From contig JAGPNK010000021.1 in assembly GCA_020746835.1 (NCBI GenBank), positions 248,001 through 312,000 on the forward strand: a stretch of DNA of 64,000 bases, in the 5' to 3' direction. Under the pieces are notes generated by a model. It was not told the origin of the DNA. It saw only the letters and a list, made by a program, of their open reading frames with translations, and did no database searches. The DNA comes from Stachybotrys elegans. Taxonomy: Eukaryota > Ascomycota > Sordariomycetes > Hypocreales > Stachybotryaceae. Position 1 is the first letter of the stretch, and each line of letters begins with the position of its first letter. Of the stretch, positions 1 through 11,640 are shown one piece after another. A program made the translations under genes and the position numbers.

Positions 1-581
1 TTGATTTGGTCTTCCTGGAAACTGGTGTTGTATGCGATTGGAATATCCTCCGCTACCATCACGGCTTGTGCCACAAAGAGGCGTGCAGCAAGGGGGGCGA
101 TGGCGTAGGTAAGCAACACAGACAGCAGAGTCGTTGCTCCGACGGTAAAATGAGACTTGCGGAATGCCCCCCACCAACGCCAAATGCTGGCAACGACGCG
201 GTAGTCGAGGAGGATAGAGAGGCTCGCGCCAGCACCTTGTTCCTTACGGAGTTCAACGTACGGCTGACGCTCAGCGAGAGCCCCGGCCATCCAAGCCCAA
301 TATGCGCCGAACAGAGCAAAAATAAAGCTGGGAAAAGACGTCCAAAGCACGCCGAGATCCCATGGAGCATTGATGCCATCCGAGCCATTACCCGTGCTGC
401 GAGACGGTGTGGTGACAAATCCATTCTTCTTAGATGATATGATTGTCAGCGAAATAATGGTTATGACAAGAGCAATATCGACGAAGCCGAAGAAGAGAAG
501 GGAGGGCCATCGCAAGCAGGCTGACAGCCATCCAAATGTTTCTCTGGACTGCGCGGGATAACGAGAATATTGCGAAGACAT
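1..581 (-). CDS. DUF3433 membrane protein, N-terminal part (runs off left edge)
   Basis: An open frame of about 193 codons starts at the ATG complementary to 579-581 and runs without a stop to the window edge. The translation has a hydrophobic helix (around residues 22-47, LLFFGFVDIALVITIISL), a second one (WTSFPSFIFALFGAYWAWM) and then PYVELRKEQGAGASLSILLD, the signature of fungal DUF3433 proteins, large multi-pass membrane proteins of unknown function. A third hydrophobic stretch follows (ATTLLSVLLTYAIAPLA). Only the beginning of what is usually a protein of over 1000 residues is present. The family call comes from recall of the motif, so it is fairly but not fully sure. Confidence 0.7.
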   Translation of the reverse strand, partial: MSSQYSRYPAQSRETFGWLSACLRWPSLLFFGFVDIALVITIISLTIISSKKNGFVTTPSRSTGNGSDGINAPWDLGVLWTSFPSFIFALFGAYWAWMAGALAERQPYVELRKEQGAGASLSILLDYRVVASIWRWWGAFRKSHFTVGATTLLSVLLTYAIAPLAARLFVAQAVMVAEDIPIAYNTSFQEDQI

Positions 582-1111
582 CTTCTCACAACCGGCGTGC
601 ATACATTACAAGGGTAAGAAGAATGAAGAATGGAATTGCACACTTTGCTATGTTTTTAAGGAGTCTGCGTGGCTTGTCGTAAGCGCTACTAAGAAGCGTC
701 GAGTCCATGTTTACTTAAACGTGATTTGAACATGACTTGAGCATGAGCTGAACATGATTGCAACCTTGTCGCCTTCGCCCTCCCCTCCCCCAAGGTCTCG
801 AACCGCCCATCTCCACTTAGGTCTATTTTTTGGGCTATTTTTGGCCAAGCCGCTGTGAACGTTGCAGCTTTCTTTTATGGTGTTTGACCGGCGTGCCAAT
901 AGTGCCAAAGCCACAGCAAGGGCAATGTTGCTTGTCCTCCGTGACTGGTTGAATCAATTCAACTCTAAACTGATGTAGCATGTTAGCATTGTCAATATGC
1001 ATGAGTCGACCGGTCGAGGATGGCACGTGCTTGCCGGCGCCCTACAAATGAGACGCAGCACCCACGACACACCGATAACGAAGCTTCGCTTGGCCTTGAA
1101 ACTACCTCGAC
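582..1111. other. Divergent intergenic region
   Basis: Shared upstream region of the leftward DUF3433 gene and the rightward secreted-protein gene. Around 720-762 there are about four degenerate copies of a 10-11 bp unit resembling TTGAACATGA. No coding signal was seen. Confidence 0.4.
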
Positions 1112-2035
1112 ATGTCATCCATCACTCTGTTCCTCGTGGTTCTGCTTGGTGCCCTTGGTGTCTCCGGTGCAGCCTCCCCAAGCGCCACTGTCTGTGTCGG
1201 CGAAACCTCACAGCTCCCTCAATGTGACCAAGCCAGTTCAATTGTCTTGAGCTGCAACAATCTGTCAAGACAAGAAACTATTGACTGCTTTTGTACACAG
1301 GAGCTATTGGATGACTTAATAGGGTCGGTTCTTCATTCAATTTGCTGGAAGTGACGCAACGATTGACTTCAACAGATGCAAGGAAGAAATGAGGCAATGC
1401 GCTTGGGGGAACGACTTTGACAGCGCAATCGATGATGAGATTTCCAGCTGGCGAGATGCCTGTGGCCCTTACTTGTCAACTGATATTACCACCGCAACCG
1501 CTGCCGACCCAACAGCGACACTGGATGTAGATGTGTGTCTGCCGTACGCAGAAAGTTGCGCACAGCGCAGCCAGTCGGTCACCTCTTGCATTTCTGAACA
1601 CACCCAAGAAGCGGCATTGACTAGCTGCCGCTGTCAAAGTTCTATAATCGCTCTTGCCTCGGCGTGCGAGCTTGACTTGCCTACATTGTGCCTCGGAGAG
1701 ACTCCCATAACTACGAATGTTTGGGAATTCCGTAACTGCGATGCGGAAATTCCCCCCCGGACCTCAGCTGTGAGTCCCTCTCAAAACCACCAGACACGGT
1801 ACTTACCCTCTCAAAGACTTCAGCTCAGGTCACCTCGGACGTAATCGCTTCAAATACGATCACCAGAGCCCCGTCAGGCTCTGGCAATGACGCATCATCA
1901 ACCTTAGAATTCGGCCCAGTCTCAGCGACCAGCACTACTACTGCGGGTGCGGCTTCATTCCAACGGGGGGGACCAGAAGAGAGCAGATGTTTGCTGCTTT
2001 ATCTGCTGCCACTGGGCTTCATGTTACTCTATTGA
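1112..2035 (+). CDS. Cys-rich secreted protein, probably GPI-anchored
   Basis: Three exons, 1112-1323, 1376-1769 and 1829-2035, sum to 271 codons (270 residues). Intron 1 (52 nt) and intron 2 (59 nt, GTGAGT donor) keep the frame; an in-phase alternative acceptor for intron 2 lies 12 nt upstream. The product starts with a clear signal peptide (MSSITLFLVVLLGALGVSGA). Two cysteine-containing modules follow (CVGETSQLPQC... and CLPYAESCAQRSQSVTSC...), then a Ser/Thr-rich stretch and a hydrophobic C-terminal end (LLLYLLPLGFMLLY), the layout of a GPI-anchored wall protein. Cysteine spacing is not clearly CFEM. Function unknown. Confidence 0.7.
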
Positions 2036-2491
2036 TCTGGGCTATAGTGAATGAGCCCTTAATCAAGTTCCTGTCATTGCCTGACATACGATTTAATCTC
2101 CTTGAGCTTTAATACTACCGGTAACAGCGTCTCCCCCCTGTATATATTTACTCTGTGGTGTCCCTAGATCATTAGGCACCGGAAGTTCCCGGCTGTATTA
2201 TAGGCCGATATTCACTTTATCAGCTACTGGACAACTACACATACCAGCTACGGTTCGAATGCAAGAACACCGAAAGCTGTAGAACCAAAGGCAAAATCCA
2301 AGAGTCCGGTCAAGCTCCTGCGTAAAACTAGTACTAATTCAAATTGACATGTAACTGATAATATGCAATCTAGTGGATGAGCCGTATCGTGTAGCTAGCA
2401 GGCTGTTTGCTGGGTCCCCCTTCATCTTCCCCGCTCGAATGGTCTCTCGCCTTGATCAGCCATGACCACGGCCGTGCTTCTTCCTCGATGT
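2036..2491. other. Convergent intergenic region
   Basis: Lies between the 3' ends of the secreted-protein gene and the F-box gene. Nothing recognisable; probably 3' untranslated sequence of both. Confidence 0.3.
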
Positions 2492-4048
2492 TCACTCACT
2501 TCGGTGTCGTGAGCGCCTGTCAGCCCAATATCTCGCCAACGGCCTGCGCAAGTAGCGATAATAGTTGAGGCACCCAATCTGGCGACACCAATAGACCCCG
2601 AAACTCTCCTCGTCATCCGCTAGTGCATACGAATCCGGGTCGATTGATTGCCACCAGGCTGGACTAACGCGACCTGGCTCGTCACCGGGCACCGTGATTG
2701 TAATGTGGCGTTCGTATTCCATCTGCAGGCATTGGCTGCTGGCAGGACAAGGCCTCATGCGGGTGAAAATGGTACAGTCGCCCCTCGCGCCAACCCCATT
2801 TGAAACAACCCTACTATCGTGGCAAGTAGAGCCCAGCCTCTTTGTAGGATCAGACCGACAATTCGGAAACCTTATATCTTGAACACGCATCATTGTCCAG
2901 CCCTTGCCCAAGTGTTCCTTGCCGGGGTATTCAAGGCAGTCGCAGCGGTTAGGGTCGCAGCAATTCATCTCCGGTAGTCGCCCCGGTGGTAGTTCTGGCG
3001 CAAGGTGCTCAGCGACCCCGGAACGGAAGTCCTGGCTCAGCCTCCTCATCAGGACCTCTGGCGTCAGGCCTCCTTTCTCGTTGAGCTCCGGGGTTTCCAA
3101 ATGCCCTGTCCACTCCATAACCAGTCTGGGGGCCGATCCTTGAGCGCCCCAAGTGCCACAACGAGGCTGCCGAAAGTAGAAAGACTCGTGGGATTGGTGA
3201 CCGCGATGATGCTTTGGATAGTGGCTCACATCGTCGCAGAGAAAATCAAGAGTCTTGGCTCCTACGCCGCCAAGTGCACACTGTGACAGAGATTGCGCCT
3301 TTGGGAGGACATCTGCAAACCTGATAACATGATGCTCACAGAGTCGTATATGCCCTTCATATCCAATGCAGAGTCGTACTGCAGAATTTGGCTCCTTTCT
3401 CTGTTTTGCAGAGAACATAGCCCGTGGGTGGTAGACAAGGCAACCTGAGCAGTGCAGACTGTTGCCAGTCAGCTGATCTACACGGGATTGCCAGTCTGGA
3501 GCACCCCGTGCCGCCCGACAGTCACAGCAGTAGCCATTGATGTCGCGATCAAGCAAGCCAGGAAGGCTTTCTCCGGGCCAATGACCAATCAAGGGCTCCT
3601 TCCAGGGATAAAGGTGCTTGCTTTTCCCGTCGTAATAGTGCGCGCTGAATTCGCGAGACGAGTACAGCCGCATGAAGAGTCGGCAAGTCCGTCTCAGGCA
3701 CTGGATGCTAAGCATATCTAGCCTCTGTATAATGGCCATGAGGACACTTTCAGGGAGCTGGCAAAAGCGGCTGCAGTGCTCGTTATGAAACATGGCCGCG
3801 ACAAGAGCGTCCATGCCAGGGCGGTAACACCGACATGAAGAGGGCAGTTTGGCTCGTGCAGTCCAAGTGGATGGAGGGGTAAAGGGCTCGACAGCAGCGA
3901 ATTCAGGGCTGCCAGGAGTTGGACTGCTGGCAGGAGTGTGGAAGCCAGGGGTGCTCGGATTAGAAGGGCTCTCCATGTTCATGAACAGGCGAGGATTGTT
4001 CAAGCACCAGTTCAGGTGTGTCTGTTGGCGATGCAAAGTAAGGACCAT
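2492..4048 (-). CDS. F-box domain protein
   Basis: Single exon, 518 codons. After a Ser/Pro/Thr-rich N-terminal 75 residues there is an F-box (about residues 95-140: CQLPESVLMAIIQRLDML, then a leucine/arginine-rich helix). F-box proteins normally hand substrates to an SCF ubiquitin ligase through Skp1. The rest is rich in Cys and His (CCDCRAAR, CSGCLVYHP, CCDPNRCDCLEY), common in Sordariomycete F-box proteins, possibly metal binding. A second in-frame Met (MNMESPS) near residue 23 is an alternative start. Substrate unknown. Confidence 0.75.
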   Translation of the reverse strand: MVLTLHRQQTHLNWCLNNPRLFMNMESPSNPSTPGFHTPASSPTPGSPEFAAVEPFTPPSTWTARAKLPSSCRCYRPGMDALVAAMFHNEHCSRFCQLPESVLMAIIQRLDMLSIQCLRRTCRLFMRLYSSREFSAHYYDGKSKHLYPWKEPLIGHWPGESLPGLLDRDINGYCCDCRAARGAPDWQSRVDQLTGNSLHCSGCLVYHPRAMFSAKQRKEPNSAVRLCIGYEGHIRLCEHHVIRFADVLPKAQSLSQCALGGVGAKTLDFLCDDVSHYPKHHRGHQSHESFYFRQPRCGTWGAQGSAPRLVMEWTGHLETPELNEKGGLTPEVLMRRLSQDFRSGVAEHLAPELPPGRLPEMNCCDPNRCDCLEYPGKEHLGKGWTMMRVQDIRFPNCRSDPTKRLGSTCHDSRVVSNGVGARGDCTIFTRMRPCPASSQCLQMEYERHITITVPGDEPGRVSPAWWQSIDPDSYALADDEESFGVYWCRQIGCLNYYRYLRRPLARYWADRRSRHRSE

Positions 4049-4706
4049 GACGGGAGGCTCGAGGGGGGAAGCATCATTTTATGATGAAGCGGGAGGGGAA
4101 AAAGAACAGTGGAAAAAGTAAGAGCCATGAAGGTTGCCATGTTGCCCACAAGGCTGAGAACAGAGTCAAACGGGCTTACTACACCGTGAGTCATAGTTTT
4201 ACCCGCTGAAGAATAATGAGGCAGGCAGCAGCGGCAGCAAAAGCTTGTGCGTCGCCAAGTTCGCAGACTCGATGTGTGTACATACCGTTCGTGGGCTCTG
4301 GGCCTGATGTGTGGCCTGGTGAGGCTGGCGAAGACGCTGTTGTTCAAACGTACCACGGTGGCGGCGGAAAGCACCATTTTATTGCTTCTGAGGGAAGCAT
4401 ATGCTGTGGCAAGTCAAAGTTTGCTTTGGCAGCAGGCAAATCAGTTGGGCAATTTACTTTTGAATCACGCGGGGAAGATGGAAGGGGACGACATGTTGAG
4501 TTGGAAGTCAGCAAAAGGTGAAATCTTGTATTAATAGCTCGTATAATTCATTATCATCATCGTCCTTGTCGTCATCGTCGTCATCGTCGTCGTCGTCATC
4601 GTCGTCGTCGTTGTCATCGTCGTCGTCATCATCGTCGTCCTTGCCCTTCTTGTCTATTGTCTTATTAGCAGAGTTCTTTATAAGAAACACCATGTTTCTT
4701 ACCTAC
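4049..4706. repeat. Intergenic with (TCR)n trinucleotide tract
   Basis: At about 4553-4640 there is an imperfect TCG/TCA/TCC trinucleotide array. It would read as poly-Ser on one strand and poly-Asp on the other, but neither frame is embedded in a convincing gene, so it is annotated as a microsatellite. The remaining sequence shows no gene. Confidence 0.6.
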
Positions 4707-5120
4707 CTAGGCCCGGGGGGTGACCGTCGCGGCGGCGGGTGCCGCGGGGGGGGGCGTCGAGGGGGGGCGTCGAGGGGGGGCGGCGGTGCTGCTCTGCTGC
4801 TGCTGTGGCTGCTGCTGGGCCTGCTGCTGCAGTAGCTGCAGAAGGAAATCATGCTGCTGCTGGTGTTGCTGGTGTTGCTGCTGCTGGGCCCGCGGCCCAG
4901 GAACACTCCACGCGCCGGCCATCATGGCCACAAAGTTGAGGACTGCGACCGCGAAAACAGCCACAAGAAACTGCCACAAGGTGGCCCAGTTGGCGGCAGC
5001 GGCGGCGGCGGCAGTGGTGGTAGTGGTGGTGGTGGCAGTGACGGCAGCGGCCATGGTGGTGATGGTAGTGGTAATGGTGATGGTGGTGGTGGCGCTGTAG
5101 AGGTTCACTGGAGGAGCCAT
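4707..5120 (-). CDS. Small low-complexity protein with one membrane helix
   Basis: A frame of 138 codons starting at MAPPVNLYS (ATG complementary to 5118-5120). It has a Thr/Ala-rich N-terminus, one strong hydrophobic helix (WATLWQFLVAVFAVAVLNFV, about residues 52-71) and a Gln-rich, then Ala/Pro-rich C-terminal half. The frame stays open upstream, but that stretch is translated from GA and GT microsatellites, so this Met is preferred. No family recognised. A hydrophobic helix surrounded by low-complexity runs could be a genuine small membrane protein or a chance frame. Confidence 0.4.
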   Translation of the reverse strand: MAPPVNLYSATTTITITTTITTMAAAVTATTTTTTTAAAAAAANWATLWQFLVAVFAVAVLNFVAMMAGAWSVPGPRAQQQQHQQHQQQHDFLLQLLQQQAQQQPQQQQSSTAAPPRRPPSTPPPAAPAAATVTPRA

Positions 5121-5195
5121 AGAGAGAGAGAGACAGAGACAGAGATAGAGAGAGAGAGAGAGGCTGTGCGTGTGTGTGTGTGTGCGCGCGCGCGC

Positions 5196-5229
<34 letters not shown>
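5121..5229. repeat. (GA)n / (GT)n / (CG)n compound microsatellite
   Basis: A purine GA tract is followed by GT repeats, a short CGCGCG stretch, more GT and a second GA tract. It sits immediately upstream of the small membrane-protein frame, so it would be in its leader or promoter. Confidence 0.85.
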
Positions 5230-8200
5230 AAGATGAAGAGAGAGAAAAGAGAGGGATAAGTTCGAATTTCGAAAACGAGATCAGGAGCGGGGACTAGGAA
5301 GTGCTGGGAAATTTCTGGGTGCACTTGGCAGGAGTGCGAGGAGGGCACTTTGCTCCTTCCTTCTCTCCCGCGAGCATTGCTCTGGTCAGTCTGTGGAACT
5401 GTCATTTTGTAGAGGGGCTGACCTGGAAGGCGACGCAGTCCAGAGGGGGGATGGCGTCCAACGAGAAATTGAGGTGTCGCGCGAAGAATCTCGTCAAAAG
5501 AGAATGGCGTTTGGATGTTGAAGGGAGCAGAAACGCCGTAGGGGAGGCAGCGACATCTGGCTGGTGGCGTATGAGATCCAGGTACAGATTTGCTGCAATT
5601 GGCCAGCTTCTGCATGGCAGCCACTTGTTTGAGTTCAGCCCAGACGAGAGTGGCGGTTGGGTATCGGGCACCCAATGCATGCAACTGCTCAATGGTACAT
5701 CCCTACCCACCAAATTTAGTGCACATTGCTTGTACCTAAAAGCTAGTGTCTACCCCGTTACCTCGTGAATCTTATCGGGGAACTGATAACAGTACACAGC
5801 AGTTGGTCCGTTACGGTGCATGCTTAGCTGTCCGGGCATAAGGGTGCCTAGGCATGGTTGAGATGGCAGTGACTGATACCACGGTCGTTTAATTAAGAAT
5901 AAACAGTGACAGAGCATAATCTGTACCCAGACTAGTAGCCACATAAGGCTGGCCGAGAGCGGTTGCATCCAAGGATCCTTCCATCTGATGTCGTACAAGT
6001 ATCGGGTAGGCGTGGGGCGGATTTTCAGCCGCCATCCCCTTGCACGAAACCAGCGATGGACCGATGGCGATCCTTACCCTATTGGACCATTACTTGCTAC
6101 ATGAAGGTGGTGTCACATTTTCAGCCTCTTGAGACGTTGTGGGGGTGGGGATTTGACAGGGACAAGGTCATACAGTAGCGTGGATTGCGAGCACGTCCAT
6201 TGCGCAACCATCCAATGTAACCTCCGAGAGAAGGATGAAAACAGTGACAGATGCAGATCATTGGAAATTCATCTAGACACCAGCAGCAGCAAACCCTGGG
6301 GGCGCGGTGGGCGCCCAAATGGACGCCGCCCGCCAGGACCAACGAGACGGGCTGGCTGACGTTTGGTGCCCTCGGGTAGGAGGTCGGCGACCTTAAGAAC
6401 AAGGACAAGCAAGGACAAGGAGGAGAAGAAGAAGGGTGTGGAGGGGGGCCCTAAGGAGGCCAAGGCTGGCAGAAATGCCACATAATTATGTCTCTTTTGG
6501 GGGGGGCATTTCTTTTCTCTCTTCAGATCAATCTGCGATCTACCTAGTTGTGTTTCTTCTTCTTTTTCTTTCTTTCTTTATTTTATTTCCATTTTATTTT
6601 GACGAATTCACAATGTGCCTAACTGACGTTTCGCCCATGATGCCTTACCACCAAGTCAAACAAGAGTAACCCGCCATTTCTTGCTGTCGTGTGGCTGTGA
6701 CACCATTATCCTCCGTGTCTCCAAATTGTCATGGCTAGGTAGCTAGAGATTGCTGCTGTGGAAGGTCTCGAGAAATGGCGGGCTGCCCCACCATTTCTCA
6801 ACTTCGTAGCTTCGCAGAAGTGTGCTGCATTTAACGTTTTTTTTCACGTTTGCATGCCAGCTTTCTCAACTCGACCACACAAAGCAGCCCTCCTTATCCG
6901 ACCGACCGAAATCGCAACCGGATTTTCGCCTTACAGCTTGCTGTCCGACCGACCGATTATATACACACAGCTTGTTGCATTGGAGTTGCTGTACCGACCG
7001 AGCGGCTGGCTCTCGAATGCCACTTCGGGCAATTCAAGGGACAAGCACACTGCCGCTTCACGAGACTCATAGCTCGCCGAGAGACGCATGCCCCAGACCA
7101 AGAGAGCAGAGCTCTGTTGCCTGAAATGATTCCCCGTGCAGCCCGTGCGGCCCATGCTCCAGCAGCGGCGCTCCGTCAGAAGCCTCCAGGTCGGCTGCAG
7201 CAATGGTGGCACAGGAAGACGACCTAGGCAGCATACCGGGACCATTCGCTTGCCAAACTTGTCTCCTGCAAGACTCTTCCTGCTTCTGCCCTTGCGTGTA
7301 TATGGACCTAGAGACATCGCCCGCTACCTACAACACATCAGCATTCAACAGGACCGAACCCTCGCGCTTGTATGTGGCAGCAGAACCATTCAAGTTTTGA
7401 AAGCAAGTACAGGCGTTTGCTGAACAGTCAACCAATCATACCTCAAGGTGAGCGGACAGATGGATAGTCGAACCCTGATCACAGCAGATTCTATTCTTCC
7501 CAATGGGATACAAACCAGCGACTTCGAGGAGGCCCCCTCTGCTGCGCTACCTACGAACAGCCTGGACCTCTCAGTTGGAGTCTTATCGGCCAGATTTCGT
7601 CCATATTCCTCACCACCATTCTCCAGTCATCCCTTCTACTTCTTCTGCCCTTGATACCTTCTCTTTTATCGCTGACGACTTGGCATCTGCTAGATCTGCC
7701 AGAGATCCCTCATGACTCAATGCACCGACAAACTTACCTTAACCTTCCTGCATGCCGACACAGATATTGGCAATCGGTCGAAGCCTTCTCGCAGACCCTT
7801 CTCGCACGTTCGACGCCCAAAGCCACGCCGCCAATGAAGCTCCCGAACAGCTACAGTGCTGAGAAACCCCAGAGGCGTTTCCCCGAAGTCTGTGGTCTCC
7901 AAGGAGTGGGAATTTCCAAAATATGCCTCGGTACCCGGCAATGTAGTTCACTATGGCAAAGACTAGGAGCCGGCCGAGGAATCTTTCCAGGCAAGCACGC
8001 TGGCTTCGCTCTGCCATCCTTGTATGTGGCGTCCTCGTAGACCCCAGCAAGACGGCGTGGGATGTCAACTAGACGAAAATGGGTAAATGTCTGCAAATGT
8101 ACTCCAACGCTCTCGCATACTGTGGGTTCTCTCTGACAGATCCAGATCGAAGGTCTCGGATACGGATTCAGTACTCTTCAGACAACAACAAAGTCATGCA

Positions 8201-11200
8201 ACAAGGATCCTCATCCTCGCGATGCCACTCAACACCGAATATCCCGATGGCGTTCCTCTTTCAGCTCGTCGATATACGGTCCATCTTTGGCCGTCGCAAA
8301 AGATGCCTGCCATGCCCAGCTCCCGAAAGTCACCCTCACAATATATCACCCGCTGCATGACGAGTGCCCACCCATAATGGTACTACAGCTCGCGTCGTAC
8401 TGTAGCAGATTGGGTCTCCGAGCGGCGAGCTCTCAGCATTGTCAGCTATAACCTGTTCAAGGAAATGCTTTCGACAAGACAAACCATGAACGAGTGATGT
8501 TCCAAGAACTCGTTCCGATGAACCCTGGTGCTAACAGCTCCATCATTGTCCATCAAGCCCTTCGCGTCCATGCTTACCCTCATATTTTCCAACGCCTTCA
8601 CGAGCATGGCTAACTTCCTGTCAGTAGCCTTGTTGTTAAACATGGTCATAACACCCGTGTTCTCGGCTTGGTTGTGTCCACTACAGCGATAATTTATGCG
8701 CGAACAACATCATTACACACCTACCTGACGAAACGAATATATCTACCCGACGATGAAAAAGTGGTAGTTCGAGAACAGCGCCGCAACCTCGACCAAGACC
8801 CCGAGGCAGAAGTTGAGGAAGAAATTATACCAAGAATAACAGCGCTGAGAACTATAGAGGCAGCATCGATATCCAGCCCAATCCCAACCGTACGTTCACT
8901 GACTCGCCTAAGGCCAAAGGAGTATTTATCAGCGCTCATGAGACAGAGGGGCACCCGATCATTTCACGGAAGACAGTTAACTCAGACATACGAGGATTGA
9001 TGCACGACACGACAGCGGAGGGTATGCTTCGAAAGATTGAGGTATTGAGTAGAAGGCCAAGGGCGTGTGCTCTACCATACGGAGGACCGAACCCGTAGTC
9101 TCGACTATGATCATACCCGGCCATAAACTCGGCGCCGCCCCTGCGAAAACGAGCTTCAGCAAGCACCTCGAGGTATTGACCGCTTGACCATGACGACTCA
9201 CACCACTGTGGTCACGCCCGGCCAGATCATGGGGGTGGTCTGGGTGGCTCGCCCAAGTCATAACAACCCCTCACGCGTGCTTGTCAGGTCCTCGCTCTAC
9301 TTAGTAGTCTACAAGGACTCCCACATGATACTTACGACCGAGCCTGTGAGGTTGGTATAGTGGCAGTAATTATCCAGGAACGAAGCTGATCGAGGAGAGA
9401 AGTCAGGTCTGCTACGAAGGTGGGCGAGAGCCCCTACTTGCACATCTGTGCGGTCCCACATTCCCTATGGTCTCCCTCGGCTCCGATATTGTGCGCTCGG
9501 GCATAGGAGCGAGCTCGTCGAGGAAGCTGGAATGCCAGCCGCCGACCTTGACATTGGGTACGGCTACGTCCTTGATCTTGTTCGGGAGGGTCTATGTACC
9601 TATGTGAGTCCCATGCCATCGAGTCACAACTTCTTACTCTAACGTACAGCAGTTTCGATGTATAGGTCTCTTGAATTTGGAATGTTGATTGCCCCCGAAA
9701 GAGCGACACCAATGAAGAGATGTTCAATGCTTAGGATATAGAAGGCATATCTTGTAGGCAGCGAACCCCCAACAGACTGGAAGCTCGACGGCTCTCAGCG
9801 CGTATTTCTCTCCAGCAGTGTTGATCGAGAGACCCTCTGAAAGCTACGTTGCAGTCATCGAAACCGTGATATCATCATCGCCTTGCCCCCCCAGAACGAG
9901 CCTGTCCGCGGCAATACCGACCGCACTACTCGCCAAGGCCTTCTCCTCTGATCAAATCACCGGACGGAGGCCTTCTCGAACGCCCGACGCTACAATGGAA
10001 TCGCCATGAAGCTTCCAACCAACGGCAGTATGGCGGGAACACAGCGATGGGTGTGTAAGAAGTCTCCTCTTGTGGTCTTGCCACTGAGCCTACTTCTCTC
10101 ACAGACTTTTCTGCCAATTTTCATTATTGATATGATGCCTTCCGTATCACTAGAGGGTGCCTCCTCGAAGACTGCTATCTATCCTGTTGGGTGCACAGGG
10201 TCGGCAAATCTCACAGCACTACAGGGTCGATCAAGGAAACATATTTTCACGGCGGGGACTTAGTTCAAGGATGGCACGACCAACCCATAGGCAGAACTAG
10301 TCAAAAGACAGGCTGCTGAGCCTTATATGTTGGCATTCCAACTGTCCCCGTCAATGGAAAATTTGTCGAACATATGCTAGCAGAATATTTGCGACCTTCT
10401 TTTCGTTCCTGCATCACTTTTCACGCCCCGATCGACTGAGAATCGACCGCTTTCGACTTCTGGACATCTGATCATGTCGCGTACCCTACCAGGCGAGTAA
10501 TTTTAAGCCACCCGATGTTGTAGTTTTGGCTGATAAACATTGAAACGGTATTATTTAACTCGATCCATGACAATAGCCCGACTGACTCACGTGTATCTGT
10601 ACACAGTCAACCACGATCCACATGTCGAGCTTTCTGAAGCTGCATTTGCACACCTTTATGGCCTCTCCTTCCGACTGAGTGACCGTGTCGTCCATACCCG
10701 TTTCCAAGGCAGGGCGTAGATCCACAAGTCAAATGACACCGCTGGCCATGAGCCGAAATCTTCAGGACCGCACACGCCAAGTCTACAAGCATACACCCGT
10801 TTGTGGGCTTCCCAAATATGCTGCGCACGGTGCTCACGAATCGCTCCGTGTCGAACCTAGTCAATAACCAGTCAGCAGTCGCAGTCGCGGATCCCATGTG
10901 CTGTAGGTCCACCAAGAAGGAAGTTCGTTCTCCAGGCTACGAAGCTCATCCAGCGACAACGCGGAACCTCGACTACATCCTAAAGACCTTCATTACGCAC
11001 ATCCCTTCCACGCCTGTCTTACCAAGCCTCGTTCGAGCTCGTGAAGCTAATGATGGGGAGTCAGATCAGCCGCACATCCGAGAACGAGCCGTAGCCCAAT
11101 ATCGAGATCGACCTCCGTTTCAAGACGCCATTCCTGTCCGAAGGCACAATCTGACCACGGCACGTGGATTATCGGCTAAAATCCAAGAAGCCAACGAGAT

Positions 11201-11640
11201 TTTGCCACACCCAAGACATGGCGTTGGTCACGCCTATCTACGAGAGCTGTCGATTCTCTATTTATGATTATTCCTAGGCCCTTGTACAAAGCCGCCTGCG
11301 TCAGTCCCATCTGCTGGTACATGCATAAGGTCGACAGGCTATCCATTATCGTGTCAGCCAACCTTCGCCTGCAGGCAGCGTTATTGGGTCACCGGCCGGA
11401 ATCGACCTTGCAGTCATCGGGACCCCGATATCTCTCCATCACCTTGGCCGAGACCCCATAGCGCATATATCTTATACATGGTCATATCCTGCTATAAGGC
11501 TCTTGGATATTTTCTGTACCATCGGGACTCGACCAGTTCCCCAGCCCTTTCTAAGGACGCTCAATACATTTCATCACTTCCGAAGTGCTAGCATATGAGC
11601 TACAGTCATCAAAAATGTTGAAATAAATATTAAAATGAAT
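5230..11640. other. Gene-poor region with decayed fragments
   Basis: More than 6 kb with no frame that can be assembled into a recognisable gene; all frames are short and overlap on both strands. Fragments that look slightly protein-like: plus 8668-9000 (110 codons, charged), minus 8446-8649 and minus 10607-10915. A 37-base stretch at 7500-7536 encodes NGIQTSDFEEAP on the plus strand and is closely matched at 63475-63510. Best read as an area of old, decayed genes or elements. Confidence 0.45.

Noticed and set aside
4508..4693. A poly-aspartate protein
   Set aside because: It is simply the translation of a TCR trinucleotide tract with no flanking domain.
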